Source of the DNA: Acidihalobacter aeolianus
Lineage (GTDB): Bacteria; Pseudomonadota; Gammaproteobacteria; DSM-5130; Acidihalobacteraceae
Assembly (NCBI RefSeq): GCF_001753165.1
Contig: NZ_CP017448.1
Coordinates: 638,462-702,461 of the forward strand
Length of the DNA: 64,000 nt
Reading direction: 5' to 3'
The position numbers were made by a program, and so were the translations under genes. Position 1 is the stretch's first letter, and each line of letters opens with the position of its first letter. A model generated the notes under the pieces. The model was not told the DNA's origin, did not search any database, and saw only the letters and a list, made by a program, of their open reading frames with translations. Shown piece by piece: positions 42,436-51,851 of this stretch.

Positions 42436-42464
42436 AAGAAGGGGGCATCGCCCCCTTCTTTTTT
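42436..42464 (+). terminator. Rho-independent terminator of thiC
   Basis: AAGAAGGGGGC at 42436-42446 pairs with GCCCCCTTCTT at 42450-42460 across an ATC loop, followed by T to 42464. Confidence 0.95.
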
Positions 42465-42473
42465 GTTTGGAAG

Positions 42474-42488
42474 TACGCCATTGGCGTA
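42474..42488 (+). promoter_or_regulatory. Probable operator of the toxin-antitoxin remnant
   Basis: TACGCCA-T-TGGCGTA is a perfect 7-bp inverted repeat with a one-base centre, lying 10 bp before the toxin remnant. Short palindromes of this sort are typical autoregulatory sites bound by HTH antitoxins such as HigA/NadS. Binding by the 42575-42865 product is inference. Confidence 0.6.
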
Positions 42489-42498
42489 TATTCCGTGT

Positions 42499-42582
42499 GT
42501 GGAAATTGTTGAGACCAATGTATTCGACAAACAAATCATTGCCTTGGTCGAAGATATAGAAGAGGAATTCGGACGTGGATAA
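42499..42582 (+). pseudogene. Truncated RelE/HigB-like toxin remnant
   Basis: A 27-codon open frame from GTG 42499 reads VEIVETNVFDKQIIALVED and then stops at 42580. The first 19 residues resemble the N-terminus of RelE/HigB toxins that pair with NadS-type antitoxins; the remaining roughly 80-90 residues of a toxin are missing. Its end overlaps the antitoxin start by 8 nt, the arrangement expected of a toxin-antitoxin operon. This suggests an internal deletion that removed the toxin core but kept both ends. The call rests on short similarity read by eye. Confidence 0.5.
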
Positions 42583-42865
42583 GGCATTGTTTGACGAACT
42601 GGCTGAGAGTTTGAAGGAGGCTGGGAAAATCCGCCGCGGAGATCAGGCGCCGTCACGCAGATTTGCGTTCGATGCATTGGACGTAAAGGCCATCCGCGAA
42701 CGCACAGGTCTTTCGCAGGGACGCTTTGCGCTTCTCATGGGCGTCAGCGTCAGGACGCTGCAGAACTGGGAACAGGGAAGGCAGCAACCCCAAGGGCCGG
42801 CGGAGTCGTTGCTGAGGATTGTGAAGAATGACCCACAGGGGGCGATGAAAGCCCTACATGGGTAA
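42575..42865 (+). CDS. HTH (XRE family) antitoxin, NadS/HigA-like
   Basis: 96 aa from GTG 42575. MDKALFDELAESLKEAGKIRRG at the N-terminus and the helix-turn-helix IRERTGLSQGRFALLMGVSVRTLQNWEQGRRQP-like region (residues 40-70) match the NadS group of antitoxins. It would normally neutralise a RelE-type toxin and repress its own operon; here the toxin is reduced to a fragment, so it is an orphan. Intact over the family length. Confidence 0.82.
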   Translation: MDKALFDELAESLKEAGKIRRGDQAPSRRFAFDALDVKAIRERTGLSQGRFALLMGVSVRTLQNWEQGRQQPQGPAESLLRIVKNDPQGAMKALHG

Positions 42866-42916
42866 CGCCATGTCAAAATATCATGCAAGAGTTGGGAAGA
42901 ACGAAAATAGAGGGAT

Positions 42917-43198
42917 GTGGTCTGCCCCCTGTTTTCCCATCGAGCTCAAGCTAAAGGCTGGTCGTTCTCAAAACATGGTGGATATCGAGAAGCTAGGCCG
43001 GATACGGGAGAAACACGGACATGGGAAAGGCTGATTCCGAAAGCCCAAGAGCATAACTATCCAGTGACTTGGGAAGCGCTCAAGGATGCGGAACTCGACG
43101 ACGCATTACGGGCTACGCCCGCCCAGCGGCTTGCCTGGCTGGAAGCTGCCGTCAGATTGGCGTGGGAAGCGAAGGCGAGGCACGGTGTTGAAATGTAG
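42917..43198 (+). pseudogene. Fragment of an unrecognised antitoxin-like protein
   Basis: 93-codon frame. The first 40 residues look like chance translation. The C-terminal part (about 50-93: EALKDAELDDALRATPAQRL, then AWLEAAVRLAWEAK) has the helical Ala/Leu pattern of small antitoxin-type proteins. No ribosome site is evident for the ATG at 42917. Best read as the 3' end of a gene whose start was lost during rearrangement of the island. Low confidence. Confidence 0.35.
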
Positions 43199-43556
43199 CG
43201 CGAGTGTGCTACGCAAGATTTCGGGACGTCAATCACATCTATGGTTTGTTCCAGTACATCGGATGTGTCTTGCTTAACGCAAAAGACAAGCCTGACCCCA
43301 TATGCTCGCACATGCATCTGATCAACTGCGGAATCAAATCGGGTCACCTCTTCGAGACTGAAGTCCTAATGATGGGCGGCCAAAAGGGAATTTATCCCCG
43401 GGCCGTACTAGTCTGCTTGTAGAAGGCAGTTAAGGAACTTGGATATACATCCGAGGCTCTAATTTGAGAAATGGGGGAAAAGGAAAAGTAAATAGCATGA
43501 CGTGACCCCGAATTTCTTGCCCATCCTTTGTTGGAGTGATCATGTAAGGAGAGCGC
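43199..43556. other. Noncoding gap before hamA
   Basis: 358 bp with no credible gene on either strand. Two short frames exist but lack coding character. AAGGAG at 43546-43551 is the ribosome binding site of the following gene. No tRNA, repeat or terminator recognised. Confidence 0.55.
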
Positions 43557-44306
43557 GTGAACCCTGGCTTATTACATTTTATTCGTGCACGGCGTGAACC
43601 AATTGAAGGGGATAAGGAGGCTGTAAGACTGGTTTACCGATCCGAGCTCGTTCGCAATGCTACCGGATCTGGGCCAGAACTTGACCAATATGTCGCCGAT
43701 AGGGCTCCGCTTTTCTATCGCTCAGTTGATTCCATCATGGATGATTTGCGAGCGGGCTATTTTCTGACGGCCGTGAAGGACACGCTTGCTAAGCTACCAA
43801 CGAGTAAGTCTTTCCAGACATCCCACTTCGGCGAAATTGTGGCTGGAATTTTTGCTGAAGAGGTGCTGGGTCTCCGGAGATTATATAGTAAGTTGTCACT
43901 GCTCAGCGCAGAAAATGCAAATCCATACAAAATGGATCTCGTGTTATATGACCCAGACTCGGTTCCCATCAAGTTTATTTTTGGTGAAGTAAAATGCAGT
44001 CCTAAAGTTGCTGCTGATGGATTGCCGACTAAGCATGATGCGTCATGCTTTTCAGACCTATTTAACTCAATGAATAAATACCAGTCTTCCGATCGCAACT
44101 TCGATCTTGCGGCTGCGCGAGACAATCTTGGGAACATTCCAACCGGCGATCGTGATCGGGTGCGAGATGCTCTCAAACCGTATTCTGGTTCGGAGGTTGG
44201 ATATGCGGGTTTCGTCATAATTGATACGTCAACTTTTGATCTGGGGGAAGCTCAGGTACTCCGCACTCGCAAGAATAATAAGGAGTTTGAGGTAGATCTG
44301 GTGTAA
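43557..44306 (+). pseudogene. hamA: HamA-like (DUF1837) nuclease of a Hachiman defence system, 3' end cut off by IS66
   Basis: GTG start at 43557 behind AAGGAG. 249 aa now, ended by a TAA donated by the left end of the IS66 element. Removing the element restores 25 more codons, for 274 aa, ending in TAATG that overlaps hamB. A PD-(D/E)XK nuclease core is visible: Glu93 in SHFGEIVAGIF, Asp127 in PYKMDLVLYD, and Glu144-x-Lys146 in FIFGEVKCS. This spacing and the partner helicase fit HamA, which in Hachiman cleaves DNA when released by HamB. Family membership is judged from the motif pattern, not from a search. Whether the truncated protein folds is unknown. Confidence 0.75.
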
Positions 44307-46006
44307 CTACTCAGTGAAAATAATTACAAAAAGTACTTGACAGGGTTTTTGGTAGTTTTTTTGAAAATATGGCGGCGCTGTAACGAGTGCGATTATTGGT
44401 CTCCGAAAGCGACAGAGGCGTAGTCTTCCTTGCGACATCACGCGAGGCACTGCCCCACCGTCAGTCAATTATTTTACGCCGCCAGATCGCCTTACAAACG
44501 AGAAAATTGGCACTTCAAAACCCGTGAGATAATAGCTTCATTACTTCTTTGGAGCAGTCTTGCGTGCGGATCGACGGCGTCGATATCGAGATCACCCTGG
44601 CACAGGTCAGGGCGCAACTGGAGCAGGAGAAAGACCTATCTCCGGCACTCCGCGCCAGTATCGAGATGATGCTCATGTTGTTCGTCGTGTTACTCAACCG
44701 TCTCGGGCTCAATAGCCGCAACAGCAGTCAGCCGCCGGCATCGGATCCCAATCGGCCACGCAGCCAGCGTGTGCGCTCAAGCCGACCTTCCGGTGGCCAG
44801 CCGGGGCACGTGGGCAAGACCTTGCGCCCGGTCGAGCATCCCGATGAGATCGAGGTCCTCAAGATCGATCGTCGTCGCTTGCCGAAAGGCTGCTATACCG
44901 AGGCGGGTTTCGAGACTCGCCAGGTTTTTGATATCGACATCAGCCGGATCGTGACCGAGTATCGGGCGCAGATCCTGGAGAATGAATCAGGCCAACGTTT
45001 TGTGGCTTCATTCCCGGAAGGGGTGGATAAGAAGGTGCAGTATGGTTCCGGCCTCAAGGCCCATGCCGTCTATCTGTCCCAATATCAGCTCTTGCCCTAC
45101 AAGCGGATCCAGGATTACTTTGCCGATCAGTTGGGCATCCCTTTGAGCGATGGTTCACTGGTGAACTTCAATCGCGAGGCATTTACCCGCCTGGCGGCCT
45201 TTGAGGCGATCAGCAAAACGGCATTGGCCAAAGCCGTGTCCGCTCATGCCGACGAGACCGGGGTCAACATTGATGGCAAACGCCATTGGCTGCATGCTCT
45301 GTCCAATGCTGATTGGACGCATTATCAGGTCCACAGTAAGCGAGGCCAGGAGGCGATGGACGCGATCGGGATCCTGCCACGGTTCCGCGGTGTGCTGTGT
45401 CATGACCATTGGAAACCCTATTACCGTTATCGGGACTGCACCCATGCCCTGTGCAATGCCCACCACCTGCGCGAACTGGAACGAGCATTCGAGCAGGACG
45501 GACAACAATGGGCGGAAGCGATGGGCAAGCTGCTCAGAGAGATTCATCAGGCCGTCGAGAACGCTGGCGGCATCCTGCCGCTGACCGAGGCCAATGCTTA
45601 CCGGCAGCGCTACCGAGATGTGCTCGAGGCGGGGCAACTGGAATGCCCTGAGCCGGAAAAACCACCCGACAACAAGCCTCGGGGGCGGATCAAGCGGAGC
45701 AAGGCCCGCAATCTGCTGGAGCGTCTGATGGCCTATGAAGACGATGTGCTGCGTTTCATGGTGGACGTCAATGTGCCGTTCACGAACAATCAGGCGGAGA
45801 ACGATATCCGTATGACCAAAGTGCAGCAGAAGATCTCCGGCTGCTTCCGCAGCCTGGAGGGTGCCGCGATGTTTTGCCGCATACGGGGATATCTATCGAC
45901 CTGCCGAAAGCAGGGGGTCACGGCTTCGGAGGCGTTGCGCCTAGTATTCGATCGCAAGCTACCGGCTTTTGCTCTGGCGATCTCTGAGAATTAGCTGAGT
46001 AGTTAC
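44303..46006 (+). mobile_element. IS66-family insertion sequence (single-transposase, ISBst12-type)
   Basis: 1704 bp with terminal inverted repeats GTAACTACTCAG / CTGAGTAGTTAC. An 8-bp target duplication GATCTGGT flanks it at 44295-44302 and 46007-46014. One transposase gene fills most of it; the 246 bp left of the gene are noncoding. Its left end supplies a stop codon that truncates hamA. The 8-bp duplication and GTA- ends are typical for IS66. Confidence 0.95.
44549..45994 (+). CDS. IS66 family transposase
   Basis: 481 aa from a TTG start (GTG 44564 is an alternative). Domains: N-terminal helical segment with LLNRLGLNSRNSSQPPASD, a Cys-poor zinc-like region, then the DDE core. The catalytic residues are in SAHADETGV (Asp), LCHDHWKPYY (Asp) and NNQAENDIRM (Glu), and the gene looks intact. 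No tnpA/tnpB accessory genes are present, consistent with the single-gene subgroup. Confidence 0.93.
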   Translation: MEQSCVRIDGVDIEITLAQVRAQLEQEKDLSPALRASIEMMLMLFVVLLNRLGLNSRNSSQPPASDPNRPRSQRVRSSRPSGGQPGHVGKTLRPVEHPDEIEVLKIDRRRLPKGCYTEAGFETRQVFDIDISRIVTEYRAQILENESGQRFVASFPEGVDKKVQYGSGLKAHAVYLSQYQLLPYKRIQDYFADQLGIPLSDGSLVNFNREAFTRLAAFEAISKTALAKAVSAHADETGVNIDGKRHWLHALSNADWTHYQVHSKRGQEAMDAIGILPRFRGVLCHDHWKPYYRYRDCTHALCNAHHLRELERAFEQDGQQWAEAMGKLLREIHQAVENAGGILPLTEANAYRQRYRDVLEAGQLECPEPEKPPDNKPRGRIKRSKARNLLERLMAYEDDVLRFMVDVNVPFTNNQAENDIRMTKVQQKISGCFRSLEGAAMFCRIRGYLSTCRKQGVTASEALRLVFDRKLPAFALAISEN

Positions 46007-46976
46007 GATCTGGTTTGCATGGAGTCCTATTCGGCGGTTGCAGGTAAGACTTACTCGTCGCTTGCTGCATTCGCAGGTGGAGGGGCAAGCTAATGTTTAC
46101 GTTTGAAGAGCTCACAGAGATCACCCAAAGACCAGAATTCGTCGAAGATATTGGCGACGTGCGTCAAACGCTCGTTAATCACCGCATGCGACAACCAGCG
46201 CACCTATCTGCCGGTTCGGCGGACCGCTTGGCTCATTTTGCAGAAGCGGTCCTCACGAGTGCTCCTGCTTGGCAACCTGAGGATCGTGTCGAGCTGTGCC
46301 GAACGGCAGCCGAGGTGTCGGAAGTGCTTTCTACGAACTTGCGTCCCGCTAATGCCAAGGCGTTCCGCTTGAGGGCAGCCGTCCTCTATGAATTGGCAGA
46401 TCTGCCTTCAATTGCTGCATCAATGCTGGATGATTCAGATGTGTCTCCGCGCTTGATTTCATTCTTTAAACGCAGTGAGCAGTTTTCAAAACTGAACGGT
46501 TCTGTTCCCCTTCCTCAACTCGACGTGAGTCAGTTGTCTCTTGGTGAGAAAGCGTTACTGGATGATGCTGCCGAGTATCTGGAGGTGGCTCAAAACTCGA
46601 ACTCTACAACTCTTCAAGATGTTGGTCAGAGGTCATCGGTATCTGCCTTGGCCGCTCAAGTGGGATTGGGTTACGAGTTGGGATTAACTGCTACCGAGCT
46701 GCTGGCATTTTCTACACTTCTGCGGTCACGGATGAATCGCTTGGCGATCAGTCGCCTTCCAGCATCGTTGATCCCCTCTCTGCGAAGAATGAGTTTCCCG
46801 CTTGAGTTCTTGCCTTCGCAGAATTTTGCTCTTGATCAAGGGCTACTAGATAAAAATATACCTGCCTGGGGTTTTGCTGCGCCTACCGGTACTGGAAAGA
46901 CGTACATTTCCCGGCTACTGATCTTAGATACTCTAGAGTCATATAGCGACAGGAAAGTCTTGTATATTGTCCCTAG

Positions 46977-47782
46977 GGCCTGTTCACATTAATTTTGATA
47001 TAATTGCTGCATGGAAATTACCTTGCAGCAGTACAAAATCATCGAGCCCTTGTTGCCGCTTCCGCGAGGCAATATAAAAATATCCAACCTACAGGTGCTT
47101 AACGCGATCCTGTACGTGGCCGAGCATGGCTGCAAGTGGCGTGGCTTACCGGTCCGTTTCGGTCGCTGGCACAGCATCTATATGCGCGCCAATCGCTGGG
47201 CCAAACAGGGCGTGCTGGATCGAGTCTTCCTGGCGCTGCAGGAAAACGACGTGATTAATATCCAAGTCGATCATGTCTCGCTCGATTCCACAGCCGTCAA
47301 GGTTCATCCAGACGGAACCGGTGCTTTAAAAAAAACGGTCCTCAATCTATCGGCAAATCCCGCGCCGGATGGACAACCAAGATTCATCTGGTCGCCGCCG
47401 GAGCCAATCGAGCCGTAGCCTTTCGACTTTCCCCGGGACAGGCCGGAGATGCACCAGAAGGCAGAAAACTGCTCAAAAGCCTGGAGCACTGCGGCTGGGA
47501 AGGCACCTCGGTCATCATGGACCGCGCCTATGAGGGTGACGAGACGCGCCAGCTCGCGCTGGATCTGGGTATGACCCCAGTGGTGCCGCCCAAGCGCAAT
47601 CGGCTCACGCCTTGGGAATACGATCTTGAACTTTACAAGAAGCGCAATGAAGTCGAGCGACTATTCCGAAGACTCAAAGGATTTCGGCGCATCTTCTCAC
47701 GCTTCGATAAGCTCGATGTCGTCTTCACCTTCTTCATCCACTTCGCTCTCATCGTCGATACACTTATTAGTGTGAACAGGCC
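46977..47782 (+). mobile_element. IS5-family insertion sequence in hamB
   Basis: 806 bp. The ends are GGCCTGTTCACATTAAT and, in reverse complement, GGCCTGTTCACACTAAT. A 4-bp target duplication CTAG flanks it at 46973-46976 and 47783-47786, matching the YTAR target preference of IS5. The transposase is in two overlapping frames joined at an A-run. Inserted into motif Ia of the helicase. Confidence 0.93.
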
Positions 47783-47786
47783 CTAG
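47011..47786 (+). CDS. IS5 family transposase (two frames, probable programmed -1 frameshift)
   Basis: The first frame runs 47011-47418 (135 codons, MEITLQQYKIIEPLLPLPRG...). Its similarity ends after GALKK, at the T3A8C slippery stretch around 47326-47337. Slipping back one base gives NGPQSIGKSRAGWTTKIHLVAA and continues to 47786. DDE residues are in VSLDSTAVK, VIMDRAYEGD and RNEVERLFRRLK. The final TAG stop lies in the CTAG target duplication, not in the element. It could be a normal frameshift-expressed gene rather than a mutant. Confidence 0.85.
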
Positions 47787-48632
47787 TAAGGCTCTAGTGA
47801 CTGAGGTGTCGGAGGCTTTACGCGAAAGCTTGTCAAAACTGGGGCGCACTGTGATGGCTCTAAGCGCGCAGCTAGTGGATCTTGAAGATCGTGAGGTTTC
47901 AGAGGTAGATGATGCGGACGTAATTGTCTTGACGCCCGAAAAGGCTGATCTCTTGCTGCGAATTGGCGCGGATCTCATTGAGTCTGTTGCGTTGGTTGTC
48001 GTGGACGAAGCTCATCACTTGGAGGCTGGGACACGTGGAGCCCTTCTAGAGCTTTATCTATGGCGCCTGAAGTCGCTGTTGGCAAATCGATGCCGATTTG
48101 TGTTTTTGTCCGCGGTGGCTCCGAATATCGGCGCAATCTCTAAGTGGATTGATAAGAATGGTGATGCTGCTGTTTACAACAACCGCGCGACACGGATGCG
48201 TGTTGGTATCTATAAAACTGTTGGCAGTGGTGCTTCCTCTCGCGGTCAAATTCGATATGCTGATGGCTCAGTGTGCGAACTAGATGTTAAGCCGGAAAAA
48301 AGTATTCAAAAGGGAATTTGTCAGTTGGCGGAGTTCCTTCAGAGGGCGGGGCCAGTACTTATCGTCGCAAAAGGAAAGCGCGAGTGTGAGAAAATCGCGA
48401 AGGAACTCGAATCTTGGTTGTCCGGACACGACAGCTTGCGTTCTCTAAACAGCGATGAACTTCAGTCGGATACATGTGTCGCTCTCGATGCAAGCCTTGA
48501 ACGGGAGATGTACGCTGATGTCGAGCTACGTCAATTCATAAAAAGTCGAATTGCCTACCATCATGCGGGGCTGCCGCCGACCGTGCGTATGGGGGTTGAG
48601 CGGGCGATTAGAGAACGACATGTTGACTATGT

Positions 48633-50286
48633 CCTGAATCCGTATTTTCGCATGCAGCCTTCAACATGGTTCGTTAACATTTCGTATCGCCACATGAATA
48701 AGCTGCAACGGTTGTGTTTTTTGAATAAAAACTGACATCATTATTGTTGGCAGACGGAAATGATGTCGATTCAACGTATTCTGCGCACACTGATCCTGTA
48801 ACTACGCCCGTTTGGCCACGCTTATCGGCCTTTCTTTATCCGTAGGCCAGTTTCTGATACACCGTTTCAAAGGCCTGAAGTGCACGGCAACCTTTGCCAA
48901 AGCCTATCTTGATGTAGCGCGATGTTCGGATGATGCGTGCGGCAACATACATCAGCTCTTGCATCACTGTCTTGATCCGTCGCCTTTTCGCTTTGTTGCG
49001 TTTCGGAGACGTTGGACCCAACAAGCCGTTTTGCCCAATCCAGCGCAGGATATTGTAGGCCAGCACACTGGCTCCCAATACCAACGCATTGGTGGCGAAT
49101 TTCCCGGAGGGCAAGCGTTCGATATCCATGTCAGTTTTAAATTCGCTGTGGAACTGTTCCGATGTACCATGATCCGCATAAAGCTGAATGATATCGCCTT
49201 CACTGATGTCCAGGCTTGTCCACCATCCTTCAAGATCAATCTCGGGAACCAGCAATATCTGCCCCTGTTTATCAAGGGTTCTTTCAGTGAGACGAATGAC
49301 CTGCCGTACCGAATACTCATCACCTTGCCATTGCCGCGAAACCTGCAGACTGAAAGTGGCTATCCGCTTGCCTTCCCGTGGCTCTTCCCATCGTCCTTTT
49401 TGTTCCGCAAGCCCAAGCCAATAGGCTTTATCCTGTTTGCGGGGATTCCATTTGATGAGGAAATCAACAGGGGACTGGGTTTTATGGTCTTCGCTGTGCT
49501 CGAGGATGACGTCGATGTTCTCGATGGAATCGTTGCCACCATCGAGCCTGAGCAAAAGGGGCTGCGTTGTGATTTCCCGGGCCTGTCGCAAGGTCTTTGC
49601 CAGCAAGGCCGGTGTGTCTTTCTGGCAATGCTGCTTGCCTTCACGAAAGTCAAAGCCGATACAATAGCCTTCCTGGCCGAGGTATACCGCCATGGGGGCA
49701 AACCCGTCATGTCCCTTATAGGTTCTCGATACGCCTTCTTTGTGGCTGCCCGAATTATCCATCGGGGTCACATCGGCATCGATCGGAATATGTCCGGTGG
49801 GCAAGGGCCGTAGCGTAGGTTGGATATTGCTCAGAAAATCCCGGCTGGCTCTCTCGACGATGGGCAAAAAGTGTTCCGCATGTTTATCCATGCGTTGGCG
49901 CAGTGTCGCTTCGCAAGGGATGTCATTGATATCCATCGCGCTCATGAAATAGAATTCACTCTCAATGGTATTGATGGCCTCAAAATCGCTTTTTCCGATA
50001 CTCAGTAATGCCAGGTAGCTCTTGATGACATCAGAATGCTTGATGCCATGGCGTAACGGGATGCTTGCATCCAGCTGGCTACTCAGCTTCGTGTGGCGTT
50101 TTATGGCCTGACCGATCAGTGCCAGGCCACTGTGGCTGATGATATCTGCATCTGATTGTTCAATTTTTAAGCGCTTCATTTTTTCACTGACTGAGTGACC
50201 TTTTCGAGAGCATCTATTTTAGCAATATAGCCTATAAATTACGGTATTTATCACATCATAATGGCCTGCTAAGTTACGGATTCAGG
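48633..50286 (-). mobile_element. IS1380-family insertion sequence in hamB
   Basis: 1654 bp with inverted repeats CCTGAATCCGTA at the left and its complement at the right. A 5-bp duplication TATGT flanks it at 48628-48632 and 50287-50291. The transposase gene lies on the minus strand. Inserted between codons for Tyr and Val ahead of helicase motif V. Confidence 0.93.
48836..50179 (-). CDS. IS1380 family transposase
   Basis: 447 aa, intact. MKRLKIEQSDADIISHSGL at the N-terminus. The DDE residues lie in PIDADVTPMDNSG, LLLRLDGGNDSIE and GTSEQFHSEFKTDMDIERLPSG. This order and length are standard for the IS1380 family. Its own ribosome site is not obvious; expression would come from the right side of the element. 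Confidence 0.93.
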   Translation of the reverse strand: MKRLKIEQSDADIISHSGLALIGQAIKRHTKLSSQLDASIPLRHGIKHSDVIKSYLALLSIGKSDFEAINTIESEFYFMSAMDINDIPCEATLRQRMDKHAEHFLPIVERASRDFLSNIQPTLRPLPTGHIPIDADVTPMDNSGSHKEGVSRTYKGHDGFAPMAVYLGQEGYCIGFDFREGKQHCQKDTPALLAKTLRQAREITTQPLLLRLDGGNDSIENIDVILEHSEDHKTQSPVDFLIKWNPRKQDKAYWLGLAEQKGRWEEPREGKRIATFSLQVSRQWQGDEYSVRQVIRLTERTLDKQGQILLVPEIDLEGWWTSLDISEGDIIQLYADHGTSEQFHSEFKTDMDIERLPSGKFATNALVLGASVLAYNILRWIGQNGLLGPTSPKRNKAKRRRIKTVMQELMYVAARIIRTSRYIKIGFGKGCRALQAFETVYQKLAYG

Positions 50287-51851
50287 TATGTTATAGCTAC
50301 GACGACGCTCGCAGAGGGCGTTAATTTCCCATTTTCATCTGTAATCGTTCAGTCGTTAGCACTTAGAGAGCCTCCCGAAGCTGGTCGCTCATCACGTTAC
50401 TCGCCTATTACGCCGAGAACATTTTGGAACATAGCAGGACGAGCTGGTCGGCCCGGCTATGATCCGGAAGGCCAAGTAATACTATTTGAGCCATCGCTGG
50501 GACTCGATAAGATTGGTCAGGCGGTTGAGCCTTATCTTAATCCACAATTAACATCGCTCGAACCGGTAACCAGTGCTTTGGCGTCCGCGCTCAATACGAT
50601 TCGCGACGAGTTGTCACGACAGGACTATTCTATTGACGATGTCGAAGAAATTCGCTTGCCAGCTGCGATGTCGCGCCGTGCAAGAGGAGCTATTAACCTA
50701 CTCCGTGTTGGGCTAATGCATGCGCAGGCGGAGCAGCTTATTCAGTCACCGGAAGAAATAATTGAAAGCTCTTTTGCTGGAAGTTTTCTCGATGCGGACT
50801 CGCTCGAGATGGCGAGAGGGCTTATGCGATCACAGCAGAGAGTTATTGATATATATCTTGCGGATGGTGATGCATCAGATTTGCGCCGTTTGGCAGAATT
50901 GGGCTTGTCACTCGAAACGCTTTCCGAGCTTCGTGACTACGTGGCTGGCATGGAGGACTGGCAGATCGTGAATTGTGAGAAGCTTTTCTATGGTGGCGCC
51001 GTAAATTTGGATCAAGCGCAATTCATAGTGGGGCCGGTAGCAAAGCGGATGGCAGAGTTGGAGGGAAAGTCGCTGGGGGGCTTCTTGAGCGACGTTATTA
51101 TACGTTGGTTGGCAGGAGTAACATTTACTGCTATTCGCACGGAGAGTTCATTCTCGCAGAGGCTGGAGGATTTGGTGGCGGTTATATACTCTCAGGTTCA
51201 ATTTCTCTTGCCATGGGGATTGTGGGCAACAGATTGGCTGCTAGAGGAGGAGGCCCGAAATCGCGGTATTAACTATGATGGTCAGGTTAAGAAACTCGCA
51301 TATCTAGCCGACGCCGGTGTCCCGAATTTCGACGCATTATCTCTTCATCACATGCGGTTTGAGAGAGTCGACGCGACACGACTAAGCAAAGCTTATCGTC
51401 AAGCCGGGGGTTTAGAGACCGGTCACGATTGTATTGGCTGGGTGTTGAGTCGGTCTAAGTCGTCACTTGAGACCATTATTCGAGGTCCCGACCGTAGACG
51501 TGTCGAGCATCGATTTTTTGAGCGACTAGACAGTATTCGAGGCTCGAGACCACCAGAGAGTATGTCGTAACAAACAGCGTACTACCTTCTGTTTCTAGGC
51601 ATCATCTAGGGTCAGATGGCTACTTGGATTTCAAGTCTTCGCATGGGAATTCCAGCCTGAAAGGCCCGCCTTAGGAATTACGAATTACGGTGATACCTTA
51701 CTATATTTGCACTAATTGTCTCCTCTCGTTTGCAAGCCTCGCTTGTTGTATCGCCACGCATTGTGACCCGGTTCTCTGATTTGAGCCGGCAGTTTGCGAA
51801 GGCATGAACCGAACGAAACTGAAGGGTGGACGCCAACCTTTGGCTGTAGGC

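Larger units (their letters stand above)
46093..51570 (+). pseudogene. hamB: HamB-like SF2 helicase of a Hachiman system, broken by two insertion sequences
   Basis: Coding pieces are 46093-46976, 47787-48632 and 50292-51570. Joined without the elements and one copy of each target duplication they give 3009 bp, 1002 codons, one uninterrupted frame. The N-terminal part (1-250) is helical. Walker A APTGTGKT lies near 263-270. VPSKALVTE (motif Ia) is rebuilt exactly across the first insertion, DEAH near 368-371, FLSAVAPN (motif III-like). The second insertion is spanned by DYVIATTTLAEGVNFP (motif V). The motif VI GRAGRPG is near 626. This is a Ski2-like SF2 helicase. Its TAATG overlap with hamA supports the Hachiman pairing. 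It is non-functional now. Confidence 0.8.

Noticed and set aside
43260-43520. GACCCC-containing short repeats (near 43295 and 43505) resembling REP-type or Y1-transposase ends
   Set aside because: Only short similarity; no paired inverted repeats could be defined by eye.
51650-51720. Direct GAATTACG repeat near the island's right side, like a mobile element end
   Set aside because: Two 8-bp copies only, with no terminal inverted repeat or adjacent transposase piece.
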